DNA from: an uncultured bacterium
Lineage (GTDB): Bacteria; Fidelibacterota; Marinisomatia; Marinisomatales; Marinisomataceae
Assembly (NCBI GenBank): GCA_943788675.1
Contig: CALSRE010000001.1
Coordinates: 423,400 to 487,399, forward strand
Direction: 5' to 3'
DNA length: 64,000 nucleotides
The translations under genes and the position numbers were made by a program. Below, piece by piece: positions 50,113 through 59,913 of this stretch. Each line of letters opens with the position of its first letter. The stretch's first letter is position 1. Below the pieces are notes generated by a model. That model saw only the letters and a program-made list of their open reading frames with translations, did not search any database and had not been told where the DNA came from.

Positions 50113-51076
50113 ATTGACAGAATTTTTCTTTCCTAAACAGGTATCCACGTTTGCTAGCGATATCGACAACTTATATTTTTTCATATTTTATTCATCGGTA
50201 GCATTATTTTTCATTGTTGTTTTTGGGATGGTTTACTTGGCTGTAAAATACCGCCACAAAAAGGGAGAAGAGTTAAAATTAACTAGTAGCAAAGATCATA
50301 GTAATTTACTCGAATCTTTATTCTTTATTATACCTCTCATCTTAGTATCTATAACATTTGTATGGGGAATTAGATCATACTTAAAAATGGTTATTGTTCC
50401 AGATGATGCAATTGAAATTAAAGTTACAGGTCAAAGTTGGTTCTGGACTTTTGATTATCCTGATGGTGGTACTACTCTAAATGAGCTTGTTGTTCCATCC
50501 AATCAGCCTATAAAATTAGTTTTGTCCTCTAAGGATGTTCTTCATAGCTTTTTTATTCCAGTTATGAGAAGTAAAATGGATGCTCTACCTAACAGATATA
50601 ATGTTATGTGGTTTGATGCCACTCAAGAGGGTGTTTATGATATTTTTTGTACAGAGTACTGTGGTACTGGGCATTCTCAAATGGGAGCAAAGGTAATTGT
50701 TATGAAGCCAGCTCAATACGAAGAATGGGCTAATGAACTTGGTTCTGATGATGACAGTATTCCGCTAGATGAGCTCGGAGCAAAGTTATATACTAAAAAA
50801 GCTTGTAACACTTGTCATACTTTAGATGGATCCTCTTTAGTTGGACCTTCATATTTGCAAACTAGTCAAATGTGGGGACAAGAGAGAGTTTTTGACGATG
50901 GGACCTCAACTGTTATTGATGAGAATTATATTAGAAGTTCTATTCTTGAGCCACAGACTCAAATTGTTGCAGGGTACCAAAGTGTTATGCCTACATACCA
51001 AGGTTTATTAAATGATAGAGAGCTTGATGCATTAATAGCTTTCTTAAAATCATTAAACGAAGATTCTCAAATTTAA
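50102..51076 (+). CDS. coxB: cytochrome c oxidase subunit II with fused cytochrome c (caa3 type)
   Basis: A 324-residue protein. Two N-terminal helices (about residues 22-45 and 70-92), the cupredoxin domain with the CuA site (HSFFIPVMRSKMD, and CTEYCGTGHSQM) and then a C-terminal cytochrome c domain with CNTCH near residue 237 and the distal Met in QSVMPTYQGLL. This fusion defines caa3 oxidases, which accept electrons directly from ACIII. Confidence 0.95.
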   Translation: MLDRLTEFFFPKQVSTFASDIDNLYFFIFYSSVALFFIVVFGMVYLAVKYRHKKGEELKLTSSKDHSNLLESLFFIIPLILVSITFVWGIRSYLKMVIVPDDAIEIKVTGQSWFWTFDYPDGGTTLNELVVPSNQPIKLVLSSKDVLHSFFIPVMRSKMDALPNRYNVMWFDATQEGVYDIFCTEYCGTGHSQMGAKVIVMKPAQYEEWANELGSDDDSIPLDELGAKLYTKKACNTCHTLDGSSLVGPSYLQTSQMWGQERVFDDGTSTVIDENYIRSSILEPQTQIVAGYQSVMPTYQGLLNDRELDALIAFLKSLNEDSQI

Positions 51077-51096
51077 TGGTAAATTAAGAGGAATTT

Positions 51097-52716
51097 ATGA
51101 GTGAAAATATAAAGCAAAATTATTTGAATCATCCTAAAGGTTTAATGTCATGGTTATTGACTTTAGATCATAAGAGAATAGGATTAATGTATTTAGTTAG
51201 CGGAATTCTATTTTTCTTTTTAGGAGGATTGCTTGCTCTTGTTATGAGAATGGAGCTTGCAGCACCAGGAAATGATTTTATATCTAATGATACATACAAT
51301 AATGTATATACATTACATGGTGCAATTATGATATTTCTTTTTATTATTCCTGCTATTCCTGGTGCTTTAGGAAATATACTCCTTCCATTAATGGTTGGTG
51401 CAAAGGATGTAGCTTTTCCTCGACTTAATCTTGCAAGTTTTTATATATATTCATTCGGTGCTCTTTTTGCTATGTATACGATAATAAACGGAGGAGTTGA
51501 TACAGGTTGGACGTTCTATACACCATATTCAACTCAAAGTACCTCTAATGTTGTACCTATGACACTTGGTATTTTTATTATTGGATTTTCATCAATTTTA
51601 ACAGGATTGAATTTTATTGCGACCGTTCATAAGATGAGAATTCCTGGATTGACATGGTACAAATTACCATTATTTGTTTGGGCTTTATATGGTACTTCTT
51701 TAGTTCAGATTACAGCGACACCAGTGCTCGCTATTACAATGGTATTATTGATGCTAGAAAGATTTCTTGGTATTGGAATTTTTGATCCTGCTTTAGGAGG
51801 AGACCCTGTTCTTTATCAACATTTCTTCTGGTTTTACTCTCACCCTGCAGTATATATTATGATTCTACCTGCCTTTGGAATTATTAGTGAAATTATTCCA
51901 GTCCACTCAAGAAAGAAAATTTGGGGATATAAATTTATTGCCTACTCTACATTATCAATAGCATTTATTGGATTTTTAGTTTGGGGTCATCATATGTTTA
52001 CATCTGGGCAATCTGTTTTCTCTCAAATTGTCTTCTCTTTTATAACATATTTTGTTGGTATACCAACAGGGGTTAAAATATTTAGTTGGATATTAACAAT
52101 GTATAAAGGACAGGTTTCATTTACGCCACCTATGCTTTACGCTTTGTCCTTTTTATTTCTATTTACTATCGGTGGTTTAACTGGAATTTTTCTAGGCGCT
52201 GTTGCTTTAGACATACATTTGCATGATACATACTTTGTAGTAGCACACTTTCATTATGTTATGCAAGGCGGAACTATCGTTGCTTTCCTTGGAGGGCTTC
52301 ATCATTGGTGGCCAAAAAGTTTTGGTGTAATGTACAATCAAACCATAGCAAAAATATGTGCTTTTGGTGTTTTTTTAGGTTTCAATGGAACATTTTTTCC
52401 TCAATTCTTATTAGGGCTTAGAGGTATGCCTAGAAGATATGCTACCTATTCAGAAGAATTTGTAGAGCTACATAGTTATTCAACATTCTGGTCTGGTATA
52501 TTAGGTATTTCAATATTTATAGCTATCATGAATTTGTTTTGGTCATTTATCAAGAAAAATAAAGTTGATCCAGGATCTAATCCTTGGGGAGGAATGACTT
52601 TAGAGTGGACGCATACATCATCTCCGCCTCATCCTCATAATTTTGAAGAAGAGCCAGTGCTTGAGCACGGTCCATATGATTATGACAAAGTAATTGTTGA
52701 AAAAACATACAAATAA
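51097..52716 (+). CDS. coxA: cytochrome c oxidase subunit I (A2-type)
   Basis: A 539-residue heme-copper oxidase subunit with 12 helices. Low-spin heme ligands in TLHGAIMIF and HFHYVM, CuB ligands in [12 protein letters not shown] and GHHMFT, and the second heme His in [12 protein letters not shown]. The motif YSHPAVY, rather than GHPEVY, marks the A2 family, in which the D-channel Glu is replaced by the Tyr-Ser pair. It reduces O2 to water and pumps protons. Confidence 0.96.
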   Translation: MSENIKQNYLNHPKGLMSWLLTLDHKRIGLMYLVSGILFFFLGGLLALVMRMELAAPGNDFISNDTYNNVYTLHGAIMIFLFIIPAIPGALGNILLPLMVGAKDVAFPRLNLASFYIYSFGALFAMYTIINGGVDTGWTFYTPYSTQSTSNVVPMTLGIFIIGFSSILTGLNFIATVHKMRIPGLTWYKLPLFVWALYGTSLVQITATPVLAITMVLLMLERFLGIGIFDPALGGDPVLYQHFFWFYSHPAVYIMILPAFGIISEIIPVHSRKKIWGYKFIAYSTLSIAFIGFLVWGHHMFTSGQSVFSQIVFSFITYFVGIPTGVKIFSWILTMYKGQVSFTPPMLYALSFLFLFTIGGLTGIFLGAVALDIHLHDTYFVVAHFHYVMQGGTIVAFLGGLHHWWPKSFGVMYNQTIAKICAFGVFLGFNGTFFPQFLLGLRGMPRRYATYSEEFVELHSYSTFWSGILGISIFIAIMNLFWSFIKKNKVDPGSNPWGGMTLEWTHTSSPPHPHNFEEEPVLEHGPYDYDKVIVEKTYK

Positions 52717-53375
52717 TGAGCAATCACAATCCAGACGCACCAAAGCACTTAAAACATTACTTTGCTAATGTAGATCAACAGTATGAAACCTCAAAATTTG
52801 CTATGTGGGCATTTATTTTGACTGAAGTTTTAACTTTTGCAGGCTTATTTGTGGCATACATAGTTTTTAGATCATGGTATCCAGATATGTTTGTAGACGC
52901 TCATAAATTACTAGATGTTAATAAGGGATTAATGAATACAATTGTCCTTATTACAAGCTCACTTACAATGGCATTAGCTATATGGGCTATCCAGAAAAAT
53001 AACAGAAAATTATCACTTATAATGCTAATTGCAACTTTTGTTTTTGCATTCTGTTTTCTTGGAATAAAATTTCTAGAATATTCGCACAAATTTGAAGTTG
53101 GACAGCTGCCAGGAGAGTATTACTCCTACATGGGTCCAGAGGTAGTTCATCTTAATAATCCACATATATTTTTTAGTATATATTTTATAATGACAGGACT
53201 GCATGGATTGCATGTCGCTATTGGAATGGGTCTAATAGCTTGGCTGATTTATGCTACCTATAAAGGTAATTTATCATCAGAGTATTATACTCCGATGGAA
53301 ATGATAGGTATCTTTTGGCATTTAGTCGATTTAATTTGGATTTATTTATTTCCACTATTTTACTTAATAGGATAA
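52716..53375 (+). CDS. coxC: cytochrome c oxidase subunit III
   Basis: A 219-residue membrane protein with about five to six helices. HNPDAPKHLKHYF, FILTEVLTFAGLFVAYIVF, MTGLHGLHVAIGMGLIAWLIY and FWHLVDLIWIYLFPLFYL are the subunit III signature. It starts within the coxA stop (one-base overlap) and stabilises proton uptake of subunit I. Confidence 0.94.
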   Translation: MSNHNPDAPKHLKHYFANVDQQYETSKFAMWAFILTEVLTFAGLFVAYIVFRSWYPDMFVDAHKLLDVNKGLMNTIVLITSSLTMALAIWAIQKNNRKLSLIMLIATFVFAFCFLGIKFLEYSHKFEVGQLPGEYYSYMGPEVVHLNNPHIFFSIYFIMTGLHGLHVAIGMGLIAWLIYATYKGNLSSEYYTPMEMIGIFWHLVDLIWIYLFPLFYLIG

Positions 53376-53381
53376 AAAAAT

Positions 53382-53801
53382 ATGTCAGAACACCATATAA
53401 CACCGCTTAGAACATACTTAATAATCGCAGCTTCATTGCTTTTCTTGTCTGGAGTGACAGTTTGGGTTTCTTATATAGATTTAGGTCCGTTGAATATAGT
53501 TGTAGCTATGCTTGTTGCAACAATTAAAGCAAGTTTAGTAGCGTTCTTTTTTATGCATTTATTATGGGATGATAAAAAGAACTTAACGATGTTTTTAATG
53601 TCGTTAATGTTCTTTGGAATTTTTGTAACTATTACTTTGCTTGATACTGAGTTTAGAGGAGATTTAGACTTAAATCCTGAAGTAAAAGATCCAATCAATA
53701 AAAGAGCAGTATTTTATGATACCTTACCTCTGACAGATACTCACGGCCATCCAGTCGATGAACATTCTGATAATCATCATGAGGATAAGGATCATCATTA
53801 A
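53382..53801 (+). CDS. coxD: cytochrome c oxidase subunit IV (CyoD/CtaF-like)
   Basis: A 139-residue protein with three helices (TYLIIAASLLFLSGVTVWVS, LNIVVAMLVATIKASLVAFFFMHLLW and MFLMSLMFFGIFVTITLL) followed by a His/Asp-rich tail (HPVDEHSDNHHEDKDHH), which could bind metal. The three-helix layout is that of the prokaryotic subunit IV. It completes the coxBACD set and the next gene follows directly. Confidence 0.85.
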   Translation: MSEHHITPLRTYLIIAASLLFLSGVTVWVSYIDLGPLNIVVAMLVATIKASLVAFFFMHLLWDDKKNLTMFLMSLMFFGIFVTITLLDTEFRGDLDLNPEVKDPINKRAVFYDTLPLTDTHGHPVDEHSDNHHEDKDHH

Positions 53802-54728
53802 ATGACAAATAAGTTTTTTTTCAGATCTGCTCTTATATCAACTATATTATCTTACCTTTTAATTTTTGTGGGTGGATTAGTGAGAGTTTCTGGATCTGGA
53901 TTAGGATGCCCTGATTGGCCAAAGTGTTTTGGAAGATGGATTCCTCCAACAAGCATTGAACAGATTCCATTGCATATTGATTCGACAACATTCAATATCG
54001 TTCTTGCTTGGATTGAATATGGAAATAGAATGCTAGGAGTGATTGTTGGTATTTCAATTGTGTTAATGACAATCATTGCTATTATCCACTTTAGAAAAAA
54101 TAGTAAAATTTTCTATTCATCAATCTTATCTTTATTTCTGGTTGGTGTTAATGGAGGATTAGGTGCAATTGTTGTTTCTTCTATACTCAATCCATTCATT
54201 GTAAGCATACATATGATTTTAGCATTGTTCTTGGTTTCTGTATTAAGTTATGCAACAATAGAATCTTATAAACTTATAAATAGCAATCAATTCACTAGCA
54301 TTTATCTGTCAAGTAACGTATCAATATCTTTAATAGCTCTTTGGATTTTGATTGTCATAGAAATTTTATTAGGAACAGGCATTAGAACTAATATTGAATT
54401 AATCGCTATTGATAATCCTTTGTTATCAAAAGGTGAGCTTCTAGGTGCGTTAGATTCATATAAGTACTTACACTCAGTTTTAGGTTTTTCACTTTTGTTC
54501 TTAAGTGTTTATATAGTCTATTTATTCAAAGATGATTTTTTTGGTCTTTCTAAACAATTAGTATATTTTATTTTTGGCATGATATTATTCCAAATATTTT
54601 TGGGAGAATTAATGATTTTTTTTGAACTACCACAACTTACTAGGCTTTTTCATACATGGGGTTCATCTTGGCTTGTAGGAATTATAATTATATTGTATAA
54701 TACTTTGCATTATGAGCAGCCTAAATAA
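53802..54728 (+). CDS. ctaA: heme A synthase
   Basis: A 308-residue membrane enzyme (about eight helices) that oxidises heme O to heme A for the oxidase. RVSGSGLGCPDWPKCFGRWIPP near residue 29, EYGNRMLGVIVG and HSVLGFSLLFLS with HTWGSSWL at the end carry the heme-binding histidines. It begins immediately after coxD, and its end overlaps a third SCO gene by 17 bases. Confidence 0.94.
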   Translation: MTNKFFFRSALISTILSYLLIFVGGLVRVSGSGLGCPDWPKCFGRWIPPTSIEQIPLHIDSTTFNIVLAWIEYGNRMLGVIVGISIVLMTIIAIIHFRKNSKIFYSSILSLFLVGVNGGLGAIVVSSILNPFIVSIHMILALFLVSVLSYATIESYKLINSNQFTSIYLSSNVSISLIALWILIVIEILLGTGIRTNIELIAIDNPLLSKGELLGALDSYKYLHSVLGFSLLFLSVYIVYLFKDDFFGLSKQLVYFIFGMILFQIFLGELMIFFELPQLTRLFHTWGSSWLVGIIIILYNTLHYEQPK

Positions 54729-55305
54729 AAAACTTATTTTAGCATTCTTATTTATTTTTATGTTTGGATCTTTTGGGTTCTACGTTATTGATAAAGCAGC
54801 AAAGTCTAGGATTAATAACATAGGTATCATTGGGCAAGTCCCAGCATTTTCTTTAACGAATTTTGATGGATCTATTATAACTGAAAAACAATTAAATGAT
54901 AAAATATCTATTATAAGTTTTATATTTACACAATGCGATGGAGCCTGTCCTATAATGTCAGATAATATGTCAATACTCCAAGAACGATTTTCCTCTTCTA
55001 ATGATATTCAGTTTTTTTCAATTACAACTGATCCAGAATTTGATACTTTGAATGTCTTATCTGATTTTTCAGCTCAGTATAGTAATAAGGATAATTGGTT
55101 TTTTCTTAGAGGAGATATTTCAGATGTCAAAAGCTTATCAGAGGAAGGATTTTTTCTATCAGCAGCTTTATTGCCTGTAGGGCATTCAACTCGTTTTGTA
55201 CTTGTAGATAAAGATTCAAATATACGCAAGTATTATGAAGGAACAGTAGAGTCTAATATCTATGAACTTCAAAGTGATATAGTCACCTTGTTAAATAAAG
55301 AATAA
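54712..55305 (+). CDS. SCO1/SenC-family protein (second in the oxidase island)
   Basis: A 197-residue protein with an N-terminal anchor (ILAFLFIFMFGSFGFYVI). The CxxxC reads FTQCDGACPIMSDNMSIL near residue 86, and the distal His is in PVGHSTRFVLVD. It is more like the 28901 paralogue than the 49285 one in layout. Two SCO genes within one oxidase operon may split copper insertion and thiol reduction at CuA. Confidence 0.9.
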   Translation: MSSLNKKLILAFLFIFMFGSFGFYVIDKAAKSRINNIGIIGQVPAFSLTNFDGSIITEKQLNDKISIISFIFTQCDGACPIMSDNMSILQERFSSSNDIQFFSITTDPEFDTLNVLSDFSAQYSNKDNWFFLRGDISDVKSLSEEGFFLSAALLPVGHSTRFVLVDKDSNIRKYYEGTVESNIYELQSDIVTLLNKE

Positions 55306-55306
55306 T

Positions 55307-56158
55307 ATGCTAAAAAATCTTATCGAATTGACAAAAGTAAGGATTGGCTTTTTAGTTCTTGTTACAACTGTAATAGGATTCTATTTAGGCTCTCAGGCTC
55401 AAATTGACTTATCTCTTTTATTCTTTACTATTGTGGGAACATTATTATGTTCAACGGGGTCATCTGTTATGAATAATGTTATTGAATCTGAAACTGATAA
55501 ACTTATGGAAAGAACAAAGAATAGAGTTTTGCCAACGCAAAAAATTTCTCTTTTATCTGCTAAAATAATTGGATTTACATTTATTATTAGCGGTTTATCA
55601 ATCTTAAATTTTAAGGTTAATTCAACTACCTGTATTTTGTCACTTATTACAATTGTTTCCTATTTATTCTTATATACTCCCTTGAAAAGAAAATCTTGGT
55701 TAAATACTTCTATCGGAGCTATACCAGGAGCATTGCCACCCCTAGGTGGGTGGACAGCGGCTACAGGTTCATTAGAATGGGGAGGAGTCGCAGTTTTTTT
55801 AATTTTATTTTTTTGGCAACATCCTCATTTTTACTCAATTGCATACTTGTACAAAGAAGATTACAAGAACGCAGGATTACAAATGCTTCCAGTTATAGAT
55901 GGAGGAATAAAAAGAACAGTTTTACATATTTTTCTTCATGCCTTAATATTGATTCCAATTTCAACTCTTCCATTCTTTTTTGGTGTTTCAGGTAGAGTTT
56001 ATTTTGTAGGAGCATACATCCTTAGCAATATTTATATGCTGCTCTGTCTGCCGTTTATTCTTGAACAAAATAAAGAGAATGCAAGATTAATTTTTAAGAC
56101 TTCAATTTACTATTTTCCCTTACTTTTAAGCCTAATTGTAGCCGATCTAAGAGTCTAG
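55307..56158 (+). CDS. ctaB: protoheme IX farnesyltransferase (heme O synthase)
   Basis: A 283-residue polyprenyltransferase of the UbiA family with about nine helices. NNVIESETDKLMERTKNRVLPT near residue 63 holds the first Asp-rich site (N-x-x-x-D), and YTPLKRKSWLNTSIGAIPGALPPLGGWTAATG is the heme O synthase block. It attaches the farnesyl group to heme B before CtaA. It overlaps rpiB by 12 bases at the convergent end. Confidence 0.94.
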   Translation: MLKNLIELTKVRIGFLVLVTTVIGFYLGSQAQIDLSLLFFTIVGTLLCSTGSSVMNNVIESETDKLMERTKNRVLPTQKISLLSAKIIGFTFIISGLSILNFKVNSTTCILSLITIVSYLFLYTPLKRKSWLNTSIGAIPGALPPLGGWTAATGSLEWGGVAVFLILFFWQHPHFYSIAYLYKEDYKNAGLQMLPVIDGGIKRTVLHIFLHALILIPISTLPFFFGVSGRVYFVGAYILSNIYMLLCLPFILEQNKENARLIFKTSIYYFPLLLSLIVADLRV

Positions 56159-56587
56159 TTTTTCAATTCTTCGTTGATGCCTTCCTTCTTCAAAAGAAGT
56201 TGAAAGCCAAAGGTCGATTATTTCTTCAGCTCTTGATTTATCAACAAATCTAGCACCGATAGATAGCACGTTTGCATTATTGTGTAATTTAGAAAGTTGA
56301 ATTATTTCTTCTGGACCATTGTAGAAAACAGCAGCTCTAATTCCTTTAATTCTGTTAGCTGCAATTGCTTCTCCTTGGCCTGATCCTCCAAAAATTATAC
56401 CGACAAGATTATTATCTGCTATATATTGTGCTGCTGGTAAAATAAAATCGGGATAATCATCTTGAGCATCATATGTAAAAGCTCCAAAATCTTTTATTTC
56501 TATGCCTTTATTCGAAAGCATATTTTTAACATATTCTTTTAATTTAAAACCTGCGTGATCAGTAGCTAGAACAATTTTTTTAATCAT
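56147..56587 (-). CDS. rpiB: ribose-5-phosphate isomerase B
   Basis: A 146-residue RpiB/LacAB fold enzyme. ATDHAGFKLKEYVKNML, then FGGSGQGEAIAANRIKGIRAAVFY. The active-site Cys of E. coli RpiB is replaced by Gly/Ser; the Glu in SGQGE is the base in the mycobacterial-type enzymes, so it should be active. It interconverts ribose-5-P and ribulose-5-P. The start overlaps the transketolase stop by 8 bases. Confidence 0.92.
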   Translation of the reverse strand: MIKKIVLATDHAGFKLKEYVKNMLSNKGIEIKDFGAFTYDAQDDYPDFILPAAQYIADNNLVGIIFGGSGQGEAIAANRIKGIRAAVFYNGPEEIIQLSKLHNNANVLSIGARFVDKSRAEEIIDLWLSTSFEEGRHQRRIEKLDS

Positions 56588-58532
56588 CTAAATAAACTTC
56601 AATTTTTGATTTAATCTTATTTTTTACAAATTCAAAATGATTGGCAACGTCTTTGCCTGGCGCTGAAGCCCCATAATTATCTATTCCAATGTTTAAACCG
56701 TTTAACCCAGTAAATTTTTCCCATCCAGTAGTAATTCCAGCTTCTAAAGAAATTCTTTTATTACATTTTTTTATCATAATTGAATCAATATATGACTTTG
56801 TTTGTTTTTCAAGAAGCTCCCAACAGGGAACATTTATTATTTGAACTTTATAATTAATTTCTTTGCAAACTTCAATTGCTAAATGTACTTCAGATCCAGT
56901 TGCATAAAGAACCGCATCAGGAATAGCTTCTTTGTGAACAATATAAGCTCCTTTTTTAACTCCTTGTTCAATATAGCTTTTTTTAAGATCTAATTTTGGC
57001 AATTTTTGTCTTGTTAAGAGTAGTGCGCTTGGAATATTAGTATTTTCCATAATTGTTTTAAAGCTGTAAAAGGTTTCAAATGAATCAGCTGGTCTGAAAA
57101 CTAGAAGATTAGGAATATTTCTTAGCGACATTGTATGTTCTACAGGTTGATGCGTTGGACCATCTTCTCCAACAAAAATTGAATCATGTGAAAATTCATA
57201 TAATACATGCAAATTTTGAATAGCAGACAACCTTATCGCAGATCTTACATAATCGCTAAATACTAAAAAAGTTCCTCCAAATGGAAGATGGTTTCCATAA
57301 AGTGCAATACCATTCATTATTGCTCCCATTGGAAATTCTCTTACCCCGAATGCTATATTTCTTCCTTCTGAATTTTCAGAAGAAAAGTCCCCATAATTTT
57401 GAACAAAATTTGTTGTACAATTAGAGCCATCTAAGTCAGCTGATCCTCCAATTAGGTTTGGAAATTTTGCAGCAAATTCATCAAGAGAGATCCCAAATGC
57501 CTGCCTGGTTGCCATTGCTTCACTACCAAACTCTGGAACTGAAAGAGAGTTTATCATTTCTTTGTAGTTGCGTGATATGTTTTTAAAAGTTTTATCCAAA
57601 GCTTTGACTCGATCTTTTAAAGGATTAAAATTTCTTTGAAAGTGATTAATAATATTTTTATCACAAAAAAATGAATCTTGCGGTAAGCCCAATTTATTTT
57701 TTGTTAGTTTTATTTCTTCTTCAGAAAAAGGAGCACCATGAGATTTAGTAGTATTTTCTAAGCTATAGCTTCCTTTAGCAATTGTGGTTTTACCTATAAT
57801 TATGCTTGGTAATTTACTTGATTGAGCGTTTTTTATAGCTTTCCTTATTTCGCTATGATTGTGACCATCAATTTCTTGTACATGCCAACCCATTGATTCA
57901 TAGAGTTTGGCATAATCTGTTGAATCCACTCTTGAAGTTTTTCCTGCAATTTGTATATCATTTTTATCATAAAACATTATCAAGTTTGATAATTTCCAAT
58001 GTCCAGCTAAAGTACTCGATCCTAAAGTAATTGGCTCTTGAAGGTCTCCATCACCAGCTAAGATATAGGTAAATCTATTGGATTTATTTTTTCCAGCAGA
58101 AATTCTCTCTGCCAATGCCATTCCTATACCCATTCCAACACCTTGACCAAGTGGTCCAGTGTTAGCATCGATTCCAGGTGTTTCAATTTCTGGATGTCCA
58201 GGCGTAAGACTTCCCAGTTGCCTAAACTCTTTCAAATCTTTGAGGGATATGTAATTGCACATATACAAGATAGAATAAATTAACATACACGTGTGGCCAA
58301 CAGACAATACAACTCTGTCTCTATTTTGCCAATTTGGATTATCTGGATCTATAGTTAAAAATTCAGAATATAAAATATATGTAAAATCAGCTAGTGACAT
58401 TGGGCCTCCAGGGTGTCCAGAATTAGCTTTGCTAACTCCATCAATTACTAGCCCCTTAATTACATTAACAGTAAATAAGTCTTTATCTTCTTTTGTCCAA
58501 TTATTGAAATCCGATAACTTTTCAAATTTCAT
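56580..58532 (-). CDS. tkt: transketolase
   Basis: A 650-residue thiamine-diphosphate enzyme. VSKANSGHPGGPMSLADF near residue 34, GDGDLQEP near residue 157 (diphosphate-Mg binding), then the pyrimidine domain with VGEDGPTHQPVEH near residue 456 and the late GASAPGKDV. It moves two-carbon units in the non-oxidative pentose-phosphate path. It overlaps rpe upstream and rpiB downstream, forming a compact operon. Confidence 0.95.
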   Translation of the reverse strand: MKFEKLSDFNNWTKEDKDLFTVNVIKGLVIDGVSKANSGHPGGPMSLADFTYILYSEFLTIDPDNPNWQNRDRVVLSVGHTCMLIYSILYMCNYISLKDLKEFRQLGSLTPGHPEIETPGIDANTGPLGQGVGMGIGMALAERISAGKNKSNRFTYILAGDGDLQEPITLGSSTLAGHWKLSNLIMFYDKNDIQIAGKTSRVDSTDYAKLYESMGWHVQEIDGHNHSEIRKAIKNAQSSKLPSIIIGKTTIAKGSYSLENTTKSHGAPFSEEEIKLTKNKLGLPQDSFFCDKNIINHFQRNFNPLKDRVKALDKTFKNISRNYKEMINSLSVPEFGSEAMATRQAFGISLDEFAAKFPNLIGGSADLDGSNCTTNFVQNYGDFSSENSEGRNIAFGVREFPMGAIMNGIALYGNHLPFGGTFLVFSDYVRSAIRLSAIQNLHVLYEFSHDSIFVGEDGPTHQPVEHTMSLRNIPNLLVFRPADSFETFYSFKTIMENTNIPSALLLTRQKLPKLDLKKSYIEQGVKKGAYIVHKEAIPDAVLYATGSEVHLAIEVCKEINYKVQIINVPCWELLEKQTKSYIDSIMIKKCNKRISLEAGITTGWEKFTGLNGLNIGIDNYGASAPGKDVANHFEFVKNKIKSKIEVYLDD

Positions 58533-59212
58533 TTGCTATACATTTGATTAATAGTTTCTATAGGATTTTCTGATTGAAATACTTGCGATCCTGCTACAAG
58601 TATATCTGCGCCTGACTCAATTACGCTTTTATAATTTTCTAGTTTAATTCCCCCATCAACTTGAATTAAAATATTTTCCCTAATATTATTTTGGTTTAAA
58701 TAATTATCAATTTCAGAAATTTTATCTAGGGTCGATGGAATAAAGCTTTGTCCACCAAACCCAGGTTCAACTGACATTACTACAATATAATCTATATGCT
58801 CTAGGTATTTTTTAATTATAGAAAATGGTGTTTTTGGTTTTAATGCTAAACCGCATTTCAAGTTATTTTTTTTAATTGTATTAATCAAAATTTTTGGAGG
58901 GAACGTAAATCGTGATTCAGTTGCTTCTATGTGAAAGGATATACCATTAGCCCCAGCTTTGATAAATGGTAAAAGCATATCGAATGGGTTGCTTACCATT
59001 AAATGAACATCAAAAAATAAATCTGAGTGCTTTCTCAAATCTTTAACCACTGAAGGACCAAAAGATAAATTAGGTACAAATTGTTGATCCATAATATCTA
59101 AATGAAGCCATTTTGCATTCGAGTTATTACAGAAATTTATTTCTTTTTTAAGATTGGAAAAGTCTGCACCCAAAAGCGACGGAGCAATGACTGGATTTTT
59201 ATGATTGGACAT
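58529..59212 (-). CDS. rpe: ribulose-phosphate 3-epimerase
   Basis: A 227-residue TIM-barrel enzyme. APSLLGADFSNLKKEI at the start, HLDIMDQQFVPNLSFGP (metal and base), HLMVSNPF, VMSVEPGFGGQSFIPS and VDGGI are all present. The typical DGHFVPN is DQQFVPN, a minor change. It opens the rpe-tkt-rpiB operon and overlaps tkt by 4 bases. Confidence 0.94.
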   Translation of the reverse strand: MSNHKNPVIAPSLLGADFSNLKKEINFCNNSNAKWLHLDIMDQQFVPNLSFGPSVVKDLRKHSDLFFDVHLMVSNPFDMLLPFIKAGANGISFHIEATESRFTFPPKILINTIKKNNLKCGLALKPKTPFSIIKKYLEHIDYIVVMSVEPGFGGQSFIPSTLDKISEIDNYLNQNNIRENILIQVDGGIKLENYKSVIESGADILVAGSQVFQSENPIETINQMYSK

Positions 59213-59257
59213 GATTAAGAAGCTACATAAAATTGTTTTTTAATAGCAAAGGAATTG

Positions 59258-59286
59258 TTGATAAATAGATATGTTTTTTATATCTT
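59258..59286 (+). promoter_or_regulatory. candidate promoter of the tetR gene
   Basis: TTGATA (59258-59263), a 17-base spacer and TATCTT (59281-59286). The start would fall near 59292, inside the palindrome and only about 12 bases before the ATG at 59305. Such a short leader agrees with the lack of a ribosome site. Called by eye. Confidence 0.4.
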
Positions 59287-59288
59287 AG

Positions 59289-59302
59289 ACCGACTAGTCG
59301 GT
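59289..59302. promoter_or_regulatory. 14-bp palindromic TetR-type operator
   Basis: ACCGACTAGTCGGT is a perfect palindrome and unusually GC-rich for this DNA. It ends 2 bases before the ATG of the TetR gene and lies across the predicted start site. ACYGACnnGTCGGT-like sites are common for TetR regulators of lipid metabolism or efflux, so autoregulation is likely. Confidence 0.8.
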
Positions 59303-59304
59303 TT

Positions 59305-59913
59305 ATGAATAAAGATATAATACAAAATAAAAAAAATGTAATTCTTAATGCAGCTGTTAAAGTTTTGACAAATAAAGGATACTATAGTAGTACTATGGAT
59401 GATATTGTCAAAGAATCAAAGATGAGCAAGGGAGCAATTTACCATTACTATTCAAGCAAAAAAGATGTTTACTTAGCTGTCATTGAAATGTGGGAAGAGC
59501 ACATCCAAAAATTGTTAGCACCTGCTGCTACTGAGAATTCAAGCGCAGATGGAATTAGAACAGTATTTAACTTATTTAAAAAACAATTGAAAATTGATGG
59601 AAGTTTTTTTAATTGTTTGCCAACTTTGTGGGCTATTGCCAGACATGATAATGACTTTAAAATAGCCATGCAGAAAGTTTATAACCGTTTTCAAAAATTT
59701 ATTGAATTAATAATTTTAAAAGGTATTGAAAGTAAAGAGTTTGGTAATCTCAGACCTGAAAATTCTAAAACATCAGCATTGTCATTGATTTTGAATTTTG
59801 AGGGAATTTTTTGGTTTAATATTTTTCAATCTAAATATGTAGATGCTGAAAAGTATATTGATGAAATTTCAAATTATATTTTATATGCCTATACACAAAA
59901 AGGGGTCAAGTAA
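59305..59913 (+). CDS. TetR/AcrR-family transcriptional regulator
   Basis: A 202-residue protein. The N-terminal helix-turn-helix reads GYYSSTMDDIVKESKMSKGAIYHYYSSKKDVYLAVI near residues 25-60, as in the classic TetR domain. The C-terminal half is a ligand-binding helix bundle. It sits at the head of a beta-oxidation operon and ends one base before the acyl-CoA dehydrogenase gene begins, so it probably represses these genes until an acyl-CoA binds. This resembles the FadR/FadR-like TetR regulators. Confidence 0.92.
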   Translation: MNKDIIQNKKNVILNAAVKVLTNKGYYSSTMDDIVKESKMSKGAIYHYYSSKKDVYLAVIEMWEEHIQKLLAPAATENSSADGIRTVFNLFKKQLKIDGSFFNCLPTLWAIARHDNDFKIAMQKVYNRFQKFIELIILKGIESKEFGNLRPENSKTSALSLILNFEGIFWFNIFQSKYVDAEKYIDEISNYILYAYTQKGVK

